Source of the DNA: Hemerocallis citrina
Taxonomy: Eukaryota; Streptophyta; Magnoliopsida; Asparagales; Asphodelaceae
Length of the DNA stretch: 64,000 bases
NCBI GenBank assembly: GCA_017893485.1
Contig: JACEHZ010000204.1
Span: 248,001 to 312,000, forward strand
Reading direction: 5' to 3'
The notes beneath the pieces were generated by a model. The model searched no databases, was not told where the DNA came from, and saw nothing but the letters and a program-made list of their open reading frames with translations. Of the stretch, positions 11,331 to 23,983 are shown piece after piece. The position numbers were made by a program, and so were the translations under genes. Position 1 is the stretch's first letter. Every line of letters begins with the position of its first letter.

Positions 11331-13633
11331 CTGGTCGACAAACTAATAAAATAATTAAGTGTAAATAAAATGTGAAAGTACAGAAAGTGAATTGTGAATT
11401 GTGTATGGGAAAAGAAGTGATAAATGCAGTACGTGGTTAATTTAAAATGATAATAATAAAAGAGACATGTGTTAATACGAATGGTACGAAGTAATTGTAT
11501 TACGTATGGGATCATTAAAGTAAATACAGATTGATATGAGTTGTACCTTGGAATTGTGTCAAGGAACTACCTGCCCGCAATTTCTGTGGAAATTGTGGGA
11601 ACTACCTGCCTTGGCATAATTCGCAGGGTGAGTGGATATAATAGTGGTAATGATTGATAGAAATGAGAAATAAAGTGAAGTGAAGATGATAAGTGATTGA
11701 AGTGAATTAATAATCAAGCTATCGGCTTGAGATGTGATGTGATATTACCCAAACTGTGTGTTTGAGGTACAGTGATTATTACCCAAGCTATCGGCTATGG
11801 GATGTGATATGTTGTGGCCCCAGATTGTGTTTGGGGATTAAGTGAAAATGATAATAAGATATATTACTTATAAAAATGAGAATTTCTAAAGTGGAATAAT
11901 GAGATGTGAATGATCTATAAAACATGCTTTTGATGCAACGAGAATGAACATTCTAATTAGTGATGTGCTAATGATGTGATTCTATGCAAGTACCTTCCAT
12001 AGTGTAATAAAATGTAATAATTGTGTTTTACGTCATAAACGAGTGGGTTATTCTGGGAATGAATGCATCTGTTTATGATGCTATAAAAATAGATAAGTGT
12101 GGCATTATTCATTAGAATAAATACTTGTACTATGAAAGTAGTTACGATAATGATGAATGCAGAAAGTATGTTCTGTTATGAGTTGTGTACCATGGAGGTG
12201 TGTTAGGGAACTACTCGCCCGCTAGTTCCGTGGGAATGGTGGGAACTACCTGCCTTGGCACCACTTCCAGAATGAATGGGTGAGTTGATGATATAATATA
12301 AGTAAATGAAGCGCATAGCCAAATAGAAATGAAGAAAATATGTAGTAGCATCATGTGGTTATATTCATATAATACTGTTATGACGATAATTGTGGAAGAA
12401 TGGATATTGGGATTAGAAAATTTAAATTGAACAGTAATGGATTGTATGTGAATTCGTATATTGCGGATGTAAAATAAGAATATATATATATACGAGGTTG
12501 ATGTGAAGTAAATTATGAAATGTGGGAAGTTATGGATAATTAAATAGTTGAATGCAGGATTGACAAAGTATTTGATATATCAGTGTATTGACGATGTTGT
12601 TGTGTTCAGGATTCAGGTTGCATTATCTTAATTTGGTATTCGTAAGTTTAATTTATTTTCTGTATACTATTTTAATTTGTCATTAGATTAATAACTATAC
12701 TCACACCAGAAATGGCTAACCCCTTAGTGTTTGGGGGGTTAGGGGAGTCTGAGGACTACCCTAGATCCCCCACTGTTGCAGGTTCTCATCAGTGCAGAGG
12801 TGAGGCGTGGATTGGTAGGATAAATTTCTATTTTAAAAATTTGTACTATTTAGTTATAAGAATAGCAAAATTTATGATCTAAATTGTATTATGGGTGTAT
12901 AAGCATGTATATGACGATGATGAGTATAGTGTGAGGTGGTATGGTATGTTTGTGACCCGTACCCATCTCATTGTGGAGTACCGGGCTCTGTGGTAGGTTT
13001 TACAAGGATTTTTCTAAAATTTTACCTCGTTTTTCAAAGAAATTTATAGTTTTAAATTGATATTTGATAATCCGTTATGAGTTTGGCCCCCAGAGCATTA
13101 TATTATATTGCCTGTGTGTATCTGCTCATTTTGGCCTGGGAAGCCCATGAAAATATTATGTGGATTGTGAGCTACGAAATTTTGAGCAGAATTCCATAAG
13201 CTATTTGTGTTTCGGGGCAAAATTTACAGGGGAAACTCTGCCAAAATTTTCCCTGAAATATAACTTTCTTAGTTTATGATTAAAGTGATATAGAAATTGA
13301 TAGAATTAAATTTGGAGGTTTGGAGAATTTTTTTTTTTTGGGGTGTTACAGCCATCATCCTGATTCCGGCATCCTTCCTCCTCCACCCAGCATCATCCCT
13401 AATCCTGCCCCACCCCTTCTTCCGCCACCGGTAGCACCATCCAACTCCTTATCCCGATCCCGACACTAGCATTTTCGACCTCACTTCGATCCCTATCACA
13501 GCGACACCAGTCTCATTTCTCCTCGCCGTACTCCTTCCCTTACATCCTCGGCCATGATGTTACTCCAGCCATGCCGACTCCTGCTGATTGGGCTAATCTT
13601 TAGCATCGCCTCGCTCAGCTGGAACTCCAGCTC

Positions 13634-14406
13634 TTGGGTCAGTTTGTCACTGCTGGCCCATTTGCCCCTGCATTCTCTGTAACTCCTGGTATGAATTTTT
13701 TTTACATTTTAGATTTTGATGCATCACATCATCATACTACTAACTATACCCTGTTCACCACCAGCACTGCACTTTCCTCTCACTCTCCATCACTACACAC
13801 TGTCAATGGCTTACAACTTATCACTACACACTCCGGGTCTATTAGCTCTCCCACTTTGACATTGCCTTATGTTCTTTATGCTCTTCATTTGTCCATGAAC
13901 CTTATTTCCATTAGTGCGCTATGTGATAGTGGTCTTGTCATTACTTTTGATTCTTTCGGTTGCTCTATTACCGATTCACATACTGGTCAGGAGTTTGGGC
14001 GTGCTAGTCGATATGGTCGTCTATATCATCTAAATTTTCTCCCTGCCCATAAATCTCATCCTCATTTTGCTTGTGCTATGTTCTCTGATGCTGATCTGTG
14101 GCACAGACATTTAGGACATATTAGTGAATATTGACTCAACTATTTGGTTCATAGTAGTGCCCTTGGTCCTCTTACTTTTACTCATTTGTCTGATTGCCAG
14201 GGTTGTCATTTGGCCAAATACATAACACTCCCTTTTAACCACAAAAGCATTTCTCGCATAACCCATCCTTTTCAACTTATTTACTCTGACATATGGGGAC
14301 CATCTTCTACTCCTTCTCATAAAGGTTGTCTCTATTATTTTAGTTTCATCAATGAATTTACTAAATACACCTGGGTGTTTCTTATACGCCAATGCTCTGA
14401 AATACC
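13634..14406 (+). pseudogene. Copia 1 pol, part 1: protease and integrase N-terminus
   Basis: The first part reads as a copia protease region. The active-site stretch that should be D-S-G-A-S-H has become FDASHHH at about 13708-13735, so the protease is dead. It is followed by the HHCC integrase zinc domain (LWHRHLGH near 14098, CQGCHLAK near 14200) and the start of the catalytic core (YSDIWGPS near 14281). A TGA at 14132-14134 interrupts the frame. Coding is broken at 14406 by insertion of the solo LTR and resumes at 18500. Confidence 0.85.
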
Positions 14407-17400
14407 TGTAACCCTCCGGATACCCATTACCGGACATCCGTGACTCAACCAGAATCTTTGCCTTCAAATGCATCTTAATACAGTAAATATCACGAAAATT
14501 TTAAAACTTTTTATTGCCAAATAAGATCATTACATCAATAAGTATAGCTCTTATATTGTTCTTGAATAAGGAATACAAATTATATAAACTTATTACAACT
14601 GTTTACAAATGATTATACTCCTTCACGAAGCCATCAGCTATCTTCCGGAATGGTGATCAACGGGTCACTGCTGAAACTCCACTGGGTGGCCAATCTGTCT
14701 TCCTAGGACTTGCCCCTCGACTTGAGTCTTCCACTGCGAGACTCTGATTATTTCTACACCTGCTTGTCTGGTAGGATCGGTACCTAAAGAGTGGGGTACG
14801 TCAGTATTTCTACTGACGCAATGCTGATAAGAAAACAACGATCTCCAACTTGCACACCCACAAATCATCTTGAATGGAAAAAAGAAACGTGCATTCTAAT
14901 TTCCTAGTGTTCGTGTATACCATGACCTGAAGTCTAATGCATAATACAGAGTACAAAACGGATGCACTTAATCTAATGTCAACAAGACTCTGGATACACA
15001 TGCATCCCATACTACATGTACTCCAGATCAAGCCGTTTCTCCAGTTTTAGGGATTCGAACCCTCACTATGCAATGCATTCTACTATTGTACTCTTTCCAT
15101 TCCTGATAGATTCAATCGTGGCTGGTAATCTTGCAGTTATTACTGCTAAATACAAATACAGTGGTTCTTGTTGCCACTAATGCCCCAAATTGAATCATAC
15201 CAAATGTCTGTGACGAACTTACAGATATACAATTGCATATTTACAGCACCAAAGATCCATGGGACAACAGCCCCATGGTCCGTTCATATCCATACAACAT
15301 AAGAACATGACAGTCTCGAAGGTATAAAATCTCCTATCCGACGAGAAGCTCCCGTTCTTACCACGACACTTCAGGAATCAACAGTGCGAGATATGCACCG
15401 CATCACGTATCCCTAATGACAGGAAGAGACAACCCTGGTTATCACCGCCTAGTGCTAACTATTAGAACGAGTCTGATTATAGGGAATCACCCCTAACACC
15501 AATTCGATCTTCAAGCGAACAATAAAAAAAACCTAATCAAAAACATGCTATTACTCAATCATACACGGTGTCATATCAACCGATGCTGAGCCTGACTGGT
15601 CTTGCCAAGATATATAAATAACCACGGTGAATCAACATTCACCGATTTTCAATACCTTCACGGGTCCTCGACCATAACCCCTGCTCGTGACTCTCAGCAA
15701 GTAGTCCAATGGAGCCCAAAAGATGCATAAAAATTGTGAATGAAGGTAAACATACGCAAACACCAATACTCAACCATTGACAGACTCAGACATCAAGACA
15801 CCCAATCACAATCAACCATATAACTGTATTCTTAACTCACTCATGTGTCCACCATGAGTACTAAGCACAAGAAACTTTTCTAAGTCCCAAATGAGGTTCT
15901 TAAAACATCTTAAACTTAATAGCTCATGATCACCACACTGCGGTATGCAGAGAATTTCTCATCAATCTTTCAATCGTATGCAGTTCAAGCAAATACTACT
16001 TGCCGCGACTCAAGTTACTCTCATCAGAATCCAACAAAATCAAACTTTCTAGAAAGGTATGAGGCTTTATTACAATCTCCTAGAAGACAATATCCTCAAA
16101 TTCCTCAAGTTTCCAATTCAACACAAGCTTGGAGTCGATCAGGGCAGCCGGTTGCTAAACTTGCAACATCCATAACTTCCAATATATAATTTGAAATTGC
16201 TTGATACTACCCATTCTGAGAAGTTAAGGCCCTAGGACACAACTATCTAGTTAACCATTTCCTCAAATTCAATCATCTTGGTACTATAAAAACCTCATAC
16301 ACTCTCAGCTGTATATTCCTTCCTGCACTTGCTGCACTTCTCCAATAGCATAAAAATTTGCTCACTCATCGGAATTACTCGATTCCGGATTCTATGGAAA
16401 GGTAGGAGTGTCTACTATAAATTCCTAGTTGAACACATCATCAGATTCAATCAATAAAGTCCTCAAAATCTCTAATTTCTATCGTGTACAAACAGAACAA
16501 AATTGCTTCATTTAACAACATGGTCTCAATCTAAACTGGATCTACCCCCGTCTTTAGAAAATCATAACTTTCAAACCACAAACTAGAATTACATAATTTC
16601 GGATGTTTTGGAAAGCTATGACTCCCTACTACAATTCTCTAGATGATCAATCTTCCAAATTCTTGAACACATAACTCCAGAATTACCCATCTTCACAGAC
16701 TAGTCAAACTGATCTAAGCAGAACCTGGTCTACTTTAAAATTCAATAACAAATCATCCCTAAGCCCAAAACTCATGAAATTTGAGATTATTAAACCAAAA
16801 ATATACTACTCCATTGTGCCCAAAGATTGCATCTAGATTCATCTTACACAAAGAGTTATGACTCCTCAAACATAATATAAAATTTAGCTGCATTCCCAAA
16901 TAGGGTCTTCACCACTTTATACAATTTATTTTTAAAATTTGATCAAATGCTATCTAAAAGTTTCATACAAAGAGTTATTTTTGAAACTTGATCAAATGCT
17001 ATCTAAAAATTATAAAATTTGAGAATCAAGATGTAGACACATACCAAAAGTTACTGCAAAAATTTCATAACAATATCATATACACACAAGTAGTTATGAC
17101 TAGGTGAATTTCAGTCTAAAAACAGACAACTTCAACCTCTGTTCTTTAGACCAGTTGTCATCTACAAATTCTTTGAGGTATCAAACGACCTTAAAAAATT
17201 ATGAAATTTAAGACTTTGGTCATAGAAACATACAAGAGTGTCCAGAAAAGTTTTCAGCTCAAAACAGCTGACCAATACTGAGTTACAATTCTGGAAAGAC
17301 ACAACAAATTTTACACAGTAGCCTCTGTCTGAGATTTGAGTGTGTGTTTGGCTACTAAATGGCTTCCAAATATTATGAACGAATTCATTATAGCTCTATA

Positions 17401-18499
17401 TATATAGCACAAAAAGTACTAAAAATTTGAGTCCAAAATTCTCAACCATTTGAGAGCTAGAAATTTCCAAACTCACATCACAACAAGCTTCTTCACTAAA
17501 GGATCATGAAAAGTTGTTCTACCATACAAACTTGGTTTTCTTAGCATGCAATATTTACACATGATAATCAAATTCCTCTAAACTACTATCACATGCTAAA
17601 ATCACATACACACCAAAAACTAAATTTTTAGAATTTAAGAGAATCACCCACTTTGTTGTGTTGCAAGAGAGTTTCCTACTAGCTTTTGCTTGCTCCTCCT
17701 CTCTTCTTCTTCTCCTTCTCCAAAACTCCAAGAACATCATGACTCTCTTCTTCAATCTCCTTTATTTCTCTCTTGCTATGGGTTCTTGATAAATAGAAGA
17801 TGGATGTGGAGATTTTGGGTGAAAATTTGAGATTGGAGATGGAGATTGGATTTGGCCATGGAGATTTTGGGTTGCTTGTTGCCGAAATGGAATGGAAGGA
17901 AAAGAGAGAAAGGTCGGTGGAGATGAGGAGAATGAAAATGGGGAAGGAAAATAGAGTTGGGGATTTTTATTAGGTGCGTGTGAGTTTCTTGTACACCCCT
18001 ACAATATATATACCTTTTTCCATATATATATATATATATATATATTCCAATTATACATATGTATGTATATGTACAATCCACTTTAATACAATTCAGTTAC
18101 ATATGTATTCATACAAATATATATACATATAAATATATACATATACATATATATAAAATGCATACAAGTATCCATACATATATATCATATACAACCCAAT
18201 CAAGGTATAAATACATCCATATATGTATATGTACCTCCATATACAAATAAAATATAAGAATAAATGTTAAAAATATTATTTTCTCAAAGATTGTCTCATT
18301 TAAATAATTGGGACAATTCACACAATTTAATTGAGAAGATATCCCGAATATACCTCATCGGGTTCAGAATAACTACTACATCTGAAATTTCTCAGTTAAA
18401 ATCAATTATTATTAGAAAAATACATAATCACATGCAATTCTCAACTGTCCACTGATTACGATGCAAAAATAGTTATATGCTATTTTGCAGGGTATTACA
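14407..18499 (-). mobile_element. Second gypsy-type solo LTR, 4.1 kb, reverse orientation
   Basis: The plus-strand borders are TGTAACCCTCCGG and GGGTATTACA, flanked by ATACC (14402-14406) and ATACT (18500-18504), a 4-of-5 TSD. Removing it rejoins the copia integrase region, by comparison with the minus-strand copy at 36700-36780. On the minus strand a CT-rich leader-like stretch at 17990-17690 suggests that transcription ran leftwards. No internal region, primer site or pol motif is present. The family differs from the 8351-13350 LTR. The ORFs at 14111-18455 have no recognisable domain. Confidence 0.8.
18000..18250. repeat. AT/ATAC microsatellite block
   Basis: Within the solo LTR lies a 250-bp stretch of imperfect (AT)n, (ATAC)n and (ATACAT)n repeats. 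It yields spurious Tyr/Ile-rich ORFs on both strands. Confidence 0.85.
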
Positions 18500-20935
18500 A
18501 TACTTGACATTTATCAGTTCTTTACGAACATGGTTCACACATAGTTTGGTGTGCGTATCAAAACTTTTCGCTCAGACGGTACTCGCGAGTACACTTCTAC
18601 TGCTATGAGATCCATACTTCAATCTCATGGTACGCTCTTTCAGCAATCATGACCTCACACACATGAACAGAATGGTGTAGCTGAATGCAAGCATCGTCAC
18701 ATCCTTGAGACGGCTCGCGCTCTTCTACTCTTCTCTTCTGTTCCTCGTTCTTTCTGGGCTGAAGCTGTCATGATATCTGTCAGTCTCATTAACATCACTC
18801 CCTTGTTTGCCCTATCTGGCACATCACCTTATGAGGCTCTTCTTCACTCACCACTAGACTACAGTATGCTCCGTATTTTTGGGTGCACCTGTTATATCAT
18901 TCTCCCTCCCACTGAGCGTACGAAGCATACTGCTTGAGCTACTAAGTGTGTTCATCTAGGTCTCAGTCCAGAACATAAAGGGTATCATTGTTTTGATCCT
19001 GCGGCGGGTCGTGTTCATATTTCCCGCCAAGTCTCTGTTGTGGAAGACTCTCCTTACTACTTGACTTCTCCTGAGGATGCTAGTTTTCTCAATTCCCCTG
19101 TAGTTGAGCCTATCTCCCCGACCCTACCTTCACGCATTCTATATGATCCCACTCCATTGGTTCCTTTCCCATCTCATACTGACGTTCCACCTATTTTTCC
19201 ACTTATGGAAACACCACATGCATCCCCACAGCACCCTACACCTTCACCACCTGCATCCCCACAGCTGCATGCACCCACTCCACCTATCTCACCCCCACAC
19301 ACTGCCCATCCACCACCGGTCCATCAGTCTGCCCGTTTTACCTCATGCATTCCACTGGCCCGTTACACACCTGATGCCACTGGTCCCTTTGACCAGTTTG
19401 GCTTTGCCACCCATGCCTCCTACTCACCACAGTTTCATGCATATCTCACTGCAATATACTCCACATGTGAGCCCAAAATTTATCAGGAAACTTTCAATTT
19501 CTCGAGTGGCAGGAAGCTATTGCAGAGGAGTTCCGTGCATTTGATCAGACTGACACTTGGGTTGTTGTTCCTCTGCCTGTGAGCGTTTAGCTTGTTAGCT
19601 GAAAGTGGATCTTCAAGGTCAAATACCGACTTGATGGCTCCATTGAGCGGCATATGGCCCGTTTAGTTGCCCGAGGATTTACTCAGGAGCACGACATTGA
19701 TTATAATGAGACTTATGCCCCAGTTGTACAGATGAATACAGTTCGCACTCTCCTTGCCATTGTCTCAGTTTGTCAGTGGCCATTATACCAGATGGATGTG
19801 AAGAATGCATTTCTTCATGGTACATTATCTGAAGCTATTTACATGCATCCTCTTTCTGGCCTTACCACTCATCCTCGTCATGTTTGCCGTCTTTATAGAC
19901 CTATATATGGCCCGAAACAGGCCCCTCAAGCCTGGTTTGAGTATTTTCACCGTGTCATCACCCAGGTCGATTACCGTCAAAGTTCATAGGACCACTCTAT
20001 GTTTATGCGGTCATCACCGCAGGGAAGGGTACTTCTACTATTATATGTTGATGATATGATTATTATTGGGGATGACTCTGCAGACATTACATCCGCCCAA
20101 AACTACATTCACCAGTAGTTCCATATGAAAGATCTTAGTAAACTACGCTACTTTCTGGGTCTAGAGATTGCCCATGGATCTCGGGATATACTTATTTCTC
20201 AACAGAAATACACATAAGATATTATCTCCGCTGCATGTCTCTCTGACAGCCAATCAACCGATACTCCCTTAGAGCTTCTTGTGAAGCTTCGTCCCACAGA
20301 TGGTGAGCTCCTTCCCGATCCTACTAGATACAGGCAGATTGTTGGACAGCTTGTCTACTTATGCATGACCAGACCCGATATTGCTCATGCAGCCAAAGTT
20401 GTTCGTCAGTTTATTTCTGCTCTTACATCAGTTCACTACAGTGTTCATCTTCGGATCCTCGGATATCTTTGGGGTACTATTACTTGCTCATTATTCATGC
20501 CTTCTACATCCAAACTAAAGCTCAGTATATATTCTGATTCAGACTGGGCGGGCGATCCTACAACCATATGGTCTACCACAGGTTTCTGTCTATTTCTTGG
20601 TGATTCGCTGATCTCATGGCGAAGCAAGAAATAGGTAGTTGTTGCATGTTCTTCCACTAAAGCTGAGTACAGAGCAATGACAGCTACTACTAGAGAGATT
20701 GTTCATGTTCGTTGGCTGTTATCAGATATAGGTGTCACTCTTATAGGAGCTACTCCTCTTCATTGTGATAACCGGAGTGCTTTGCACATTGCAGGCAATC
20801 CAGTCTTTCATGAGCGAACGAAGCACATAGAGATAGATTGTGACTATGTTCGTGAGCGGTTTGGAAACATGGATCATTTTTCTTCATTCTGTTACATCTT
20901 CACATCAGACAGCAGATTTCTTCACCAAATTCCAC
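18500..20935 (+). pseudogene. Copia 1 pol, part 2: integrase core, RT and RNase H
   Basis: Coding resumes in the integrase core: an HTHEQNGVAE motif near 18657 and the GKNP-like SGTSPYEALL region near 18820. A long Pro/His-rich linker follows (19040-19450). RT motifs include ARGFTQEHDIDYNETYAPV (about 19666-19720), QMDVKNAFLHG (about 19790) and LLYVDDM at about 20040. RNase H is seen as SDSDWAGD, SSTKAEYRA and HERTKHIEID (20535-20840). The frame is interrupted by stops near 18936, 19579, 19987, 20116, 20215 and 20632, so no functional product is possible. Confidence 0.9.
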
Positions 20936-21005
20936 ACTATTCAAAGATTTCGTTACTTGGTTGGCCAACTCACAGAGTTCGACCCGCCGTGGGTTTGAAA
21001 GGGGG

Positions 21006-21147
21006 TGTTAAATATTGTATTATATATTTAGTCCCATATTGGGTTATGTATCAGTTTAGTATTTGGTTCCTTCCTATATATAGGAGGCATTGTACTCAGT
21101 TATAATCAATCCAATAATATTTTTCAATCTTTATGTTAACCTTAACA
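21006..21147 (+). repeat. 3' LTR of copia 1
   Basis: TGTTAAATATTG at the left and TTAACA at the right bound 142 bp, preceded by the purine tract GAAAGGGGG. It includes a TATA-like CCTATATATAGG. The following ACCTT is the probable TSD partner of ACCGT at 3701-3705. Confidence 0.9.
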
Positions 21148-21260
21148 ACCTTGAAAGACCCACGAGCCCACAAGTAGATGTCCATCTTTGTGGGCTGAAA
21201 TATGGACTATACGATATTGCATAGTTCAATGCGACTCGAACTTGAGTTGCTCTAATAGCA

Positions 21261-21338
21261 TGTGAAAGACCTTATTAATAGATCATAATTTTAAAGTTGG
21301 CAATGATTGAAAGCTTAGTATTTATATTAATTCTAACA
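21261..21338 (-). mobile_element. Degenerate TRIM LTR with primer-site remnant
   Basis: Read on the minus strand the sequence starts TGTTAGAATTAATATAA and ends CTTTCACA, then a decayed tRNA-Met primer site (TGCTATTAGAGCA for TGGTATCAGAGCA). It resembles the LTRs of the TRIM at 30852-31133. Only one LTR is recognisable. Confidence 0.6.
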
Positions 21339-21380
21339 AATACCTCTAATTAAGTGCAAGTGTTCAGCTACATCTCTAAT

Positions 21381-21890
21381 ATTATAATGGGAGAAGGCCT
21401 TAGTGTTATTTGTAATTTTGTAAATCTACCAACGCGTGCATTGTATGTACGTAACTAATATGAAGGAGGTCTCAGATTCGAGTCCTCACTACGGCATATT
21501 TTTTACTTTAATTTTTTTAATATATTAAATGTACATCACACGTATAAATTACTATCTATCTATCTTCTATCTATACTATAATATATAATCTTTAATATTA
21601 TAATGGGAGAATGCCTTGGTGTCATTTGTAAATTTACCCACGTGTGCATTGCACGTACATAACTAATATGAAGGAGGTCTCAGGTTAAAGTCCTCACTAC
21701 GTCAGATTTTTTACTTTAATTTTTTTAAAATATATTAAATGTGCTTCACCCGTGTAAATTATTATCTATCTATCTATCCGTCTATCTATAATATAATATA
21801 TAATAACTATTATAATGGAAGAGTTGGAGTTGTAAATCTACCTACTTACGTGCAATGCATGTGCAACTCTAACTCTCCCATTATAGTCTT
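21381..21890. repeat. 216-bp tandem repeat with a terminal hairpin
   Basis: Two copies (21381-21596, 21597-21812) share ATTATAATGGGAGAA, a GGAGGTCTCAG motif and a (TCTA)n tail. A third begins at 21809 but turns into an inverted repeat, TATAATGG...AGAGTTGGAGTTG paired with CAACTCTAACTCTCCCATTATA, ending near 21886. The arrangement looks like a small mobile or foldback repeat that duplicated in tandem. I could not assign a superfamily. Confidence 0.75.
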
Positions 21891-22148
21891 CACATTTACT
21901 TTTAAAAATGTATAATCATATTTATGAAGACATGCATCGCACGTGTAAATAAGAGCTTTTACTTTAAATTTTTTTAAATTTAATAGTGCATCGCATGCAT
22001 GTGTATATTACTCGTATATAGTAATTGGGAATCAAATTAAACAAGCATCTTATCCCGAGTTCCTTCAGATTTGGATTTCACAAATATTAGTGGATTTCCA
22101 AAAGTGAATTTTGTGGGTTTCTCTATTACTAACACTTCTCTATTACAA

Positions 22149-22515
22149 CATGGGCGGATCTAGGGGGGGGGGGGGGGCTGGGGTATGCTACAGCCCCCCC
22201 CCCCCCCCCCCCCCCCCCAATATTTGGTACTTATTTGTAAAAAAAAAATTTGGGTATATTAGTATGGAATATATATATGCTTTAGCCTCCCCAAATATTT
22301 TTTAAAGCCCACCCCAAATATATTTTAAAGCACACTCCATATATATTTGAGCCTTCTATTTATTTTTTTGGGCCAAGCTCAACTCTATTCTATCTAGTAT
22401 CTATAACAACTTTACTTCTCTAGTATCTATAACAACTTTATATATATTTTGCATGTTACCTTGTGCAATTTTTTTTTCCAGCCCCCCTCACTTTTCAATC
22501 CTGGATCCGCCCCTG
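22149..22515. mobile_element. hAT-like MITE with long G and C homopolymers
   Basis: The ends are CATGGGCGGATCTAGG and the complement of CAGGGGCGGATCCAGG. The flanks ATTACAA and ATTACAAA are consistent with a hAT 8-bp TSD minus one base. A run of 15 G near the left end and one of more than 20 C after it can pair with each other. There is no ORF. The homopolymer lengths may be assembly-sensitive. Confidence 0.75.
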
Positions 22516-22551
22516 ATTACAAACACTAGTGAGTTTGGATTCTCAAATATA

Positions 22552-22981
22552 TCTACATAATAAATCACAAAGTAATTTAAAAAAAATTATCAAGTGACTC
22601 TCCTTTAATTAAAATAAAATTAATGACTCACATTCACCAACTTTAAAGATATTTTTCCCTCAAACTGTTTCCCCCTAAAAGTTTTCATCCTCACTTTATT
22701 ACTATCTATCTCTCTCTTCTCTTCACTTTTTCAAATCTCTCTCTCTCTCCCTCTCTCTCTCTCTTTCACTTTTCATAAAAGGATGAGCTATAAAATTAAA
22801 AATTCTTCACCAGTTAGATGGTTAGTAAGTAACACTAATATACTGAATTTTCTTTAACTTCTTTATATTCTTTGCCTGCATTTCTTTATGTGTTTTGTTT
22901 TACCTGCATTTCATATATATGTTGCATCGTAAACGAAGACGTATCGTAGGATCGTAGGCACGTGTCTACGGGTAAAGCTAG
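22552..22981 (+). mobile_element. Non-autonomous Helitron (430 bp)
   Basis: It starts TCTACATAATAAATCACAAAG after an A and ends GGGTAAAGCTAG before a T. It is related to the copy at 2871-3407 across both ends. The 3' hairpin is more decayed, around ATCGTAGGATCGTAGG, and the interior contains a CT microsatellite. Confidence 0.75.
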
Positions 22982-23983
22982 TAATCCTACAAATCTTTAG
23001 TGAATTCATACAATCCGACCAAAACCCGACTCGTTTCTATTGCTTTCTTTCCCTTATTATATTTTTCTTTAGGAGTTGGGGGGAAGACTCGAGTTGTTTC
23101 ACTCAGTCAAGGTCTTCCATTGTCTTACTATTCTAAAGTATGCCAATAAGAAGTCAATAATGCGATCTGAATACAAGTCAAAATTTCGATCTTGGATCCT
23201 TGGAGAATCTTAGCGTATTCCTAAGTAGGTATTGCAAAAAGTATCCGGTGGATTACTCAAAATTTCGGTATGTATTCATTCTTAGTGGTCGGGATCTCCA
23301 AATGAATATATCCCTTGAAGTGTATATTGCACTCATATTAAACCAATTGCTAATGCTATCGGACACTGTCTTCTACAAGAATATATAGCACATCATGCAT
23401 GTATATATACTGTCGTATTGAGTAGTACTGATACGGTGTAGCTCCCTATCATAAATGTATCTCAAAGTGAAATAATAAGACCCCCCTCCTTCTACCTTGT
23501 TACCTTTTTCCGTGGAAATTACGCTCGTAGAATCAGGGAGACCAACCAACGCAAGTATAATGCCGAAAAGAAAGTTAAAATAAAAGAAAAAAAACAATAA
23601 TGAAAGTATGCCATGTGGTTCTGTGGATGAGGTGAGAATTCCTATTTTCTGTAGAACAGTAAGAGGTATGTGGTTAAGTGGAGGACAATATCTCTTTATA
23701 GAATGATTGTGACTTTAATGATTTGTCTCTAAACAAGAACTCCAGTTAACTCTTAAATTTATTCATTTTTTATGTAATTTTTAAACAAGGCCGTAGTTGC
23801 ACACCCATCCCACTCACACATGCTAATCGAAGAACTTTGCAAGGGTTCAAAACTCCAACCTCTTAATCTGTTCACGAGTTTTTGTTCAGAACTCCAACCC
23901 CTGAGGAAAAAAATTCAGCTCACAGAGTTTTTGTTCTGGTCCTTATAAACCCGCAACTTTAAAAATTCGAACCTTTCTCAAAC
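22982..23983. other. Upstream region of the receptor exon
   Basis: No gene is recognised. The ORFs at 23200-23388 and 23373-23597 have no family features. A TATA-like TTATAAAC lies at about 23942, roughly 40 bases before the ATG at 23984. This is close for a plant 5' UTR, so it is only a weak promoter candidate. Confidence 0.4.

Larger units (their letters stand above)
8351..13350 (+). mobile_element. Ty3/gypsy solo LTR, 5.0 kb
   Basis: The sequence begins TGTAACACCTCG and ends GGGGTGTTACA, and is flanked by a perfect 5-bp TSD (GCCAT at 8346-8350 and 13351-13355). From about 9390 to the end it aligns with the long LTRs at 55860-59901 and 51534-53496, which are linked to a tRNA-Met primer site and gypsy RT remnants. 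It is therefore the solo LTR of that long-LTR (Del/Tekay-like) family. The transcription direction appears to be plus, with a TATA-like stretch near 8862 and a pyrimidine-rich start region near 8890. It contains a MULE MITE and a hairpin array. No internal coding region remains. Confidence 0.9.
8234..13640 (+). pseudogene. Copia 1 gag remnant, interrupted and internally deleted
   Basis: The coding remnant runs from the ATG at 8234 to 8350 and resumes at 13356 after the 5-kb solo LTR. It is a Ser/Pro-rich leader that ends in a Gln/Leu-rich stretch just before the protease. No capsid-like gag helices and no CCHC zinc knuckle are present: only about 130 codons remain where copia gag normally has 250-350. 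The same shortening is seen in the other copy (37496-37907, minus), so the deletion seems to predate both insertions. Confidence 0.65.
3706..21147 (+). mobile_element. Degenerate Ty1/copia element with three nested insertions
   Basis: The 3' LTR (21006-21147) and the split 5' LTR (3706-3785 plus 7614-7682) share their starting sequence TGTTAAATATTG (first bases mutated at the left) and a run containing TCAGTTATAATCAATYCAAT. The flanks ACCGT and ACCTT are a 4-of-5 TSD. A tRNA-type primer site (TGGTATCAAAG) follows the 5' LTR at 7683. A purine tract (AAAGGGGG) precedes the 3' LTR. Removing the hAT (3786-7613), solo LTR (8351-13350) and solo LTR (14407-18499) leaves about 4.5 kb of gag remnant, protease, integrase, RT and RNase H. 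All of it carries stops, so the element is dead. It is a close relative of the minus-strand copy at 34109-38215. Confidence 0.9.

Noticed and set aside
22156..22220. G-quadruplex regulatory element
   Set aside because: Long G and C homopolymers lie inside a MITE and are more simply slippage products or assembly uncertainty.
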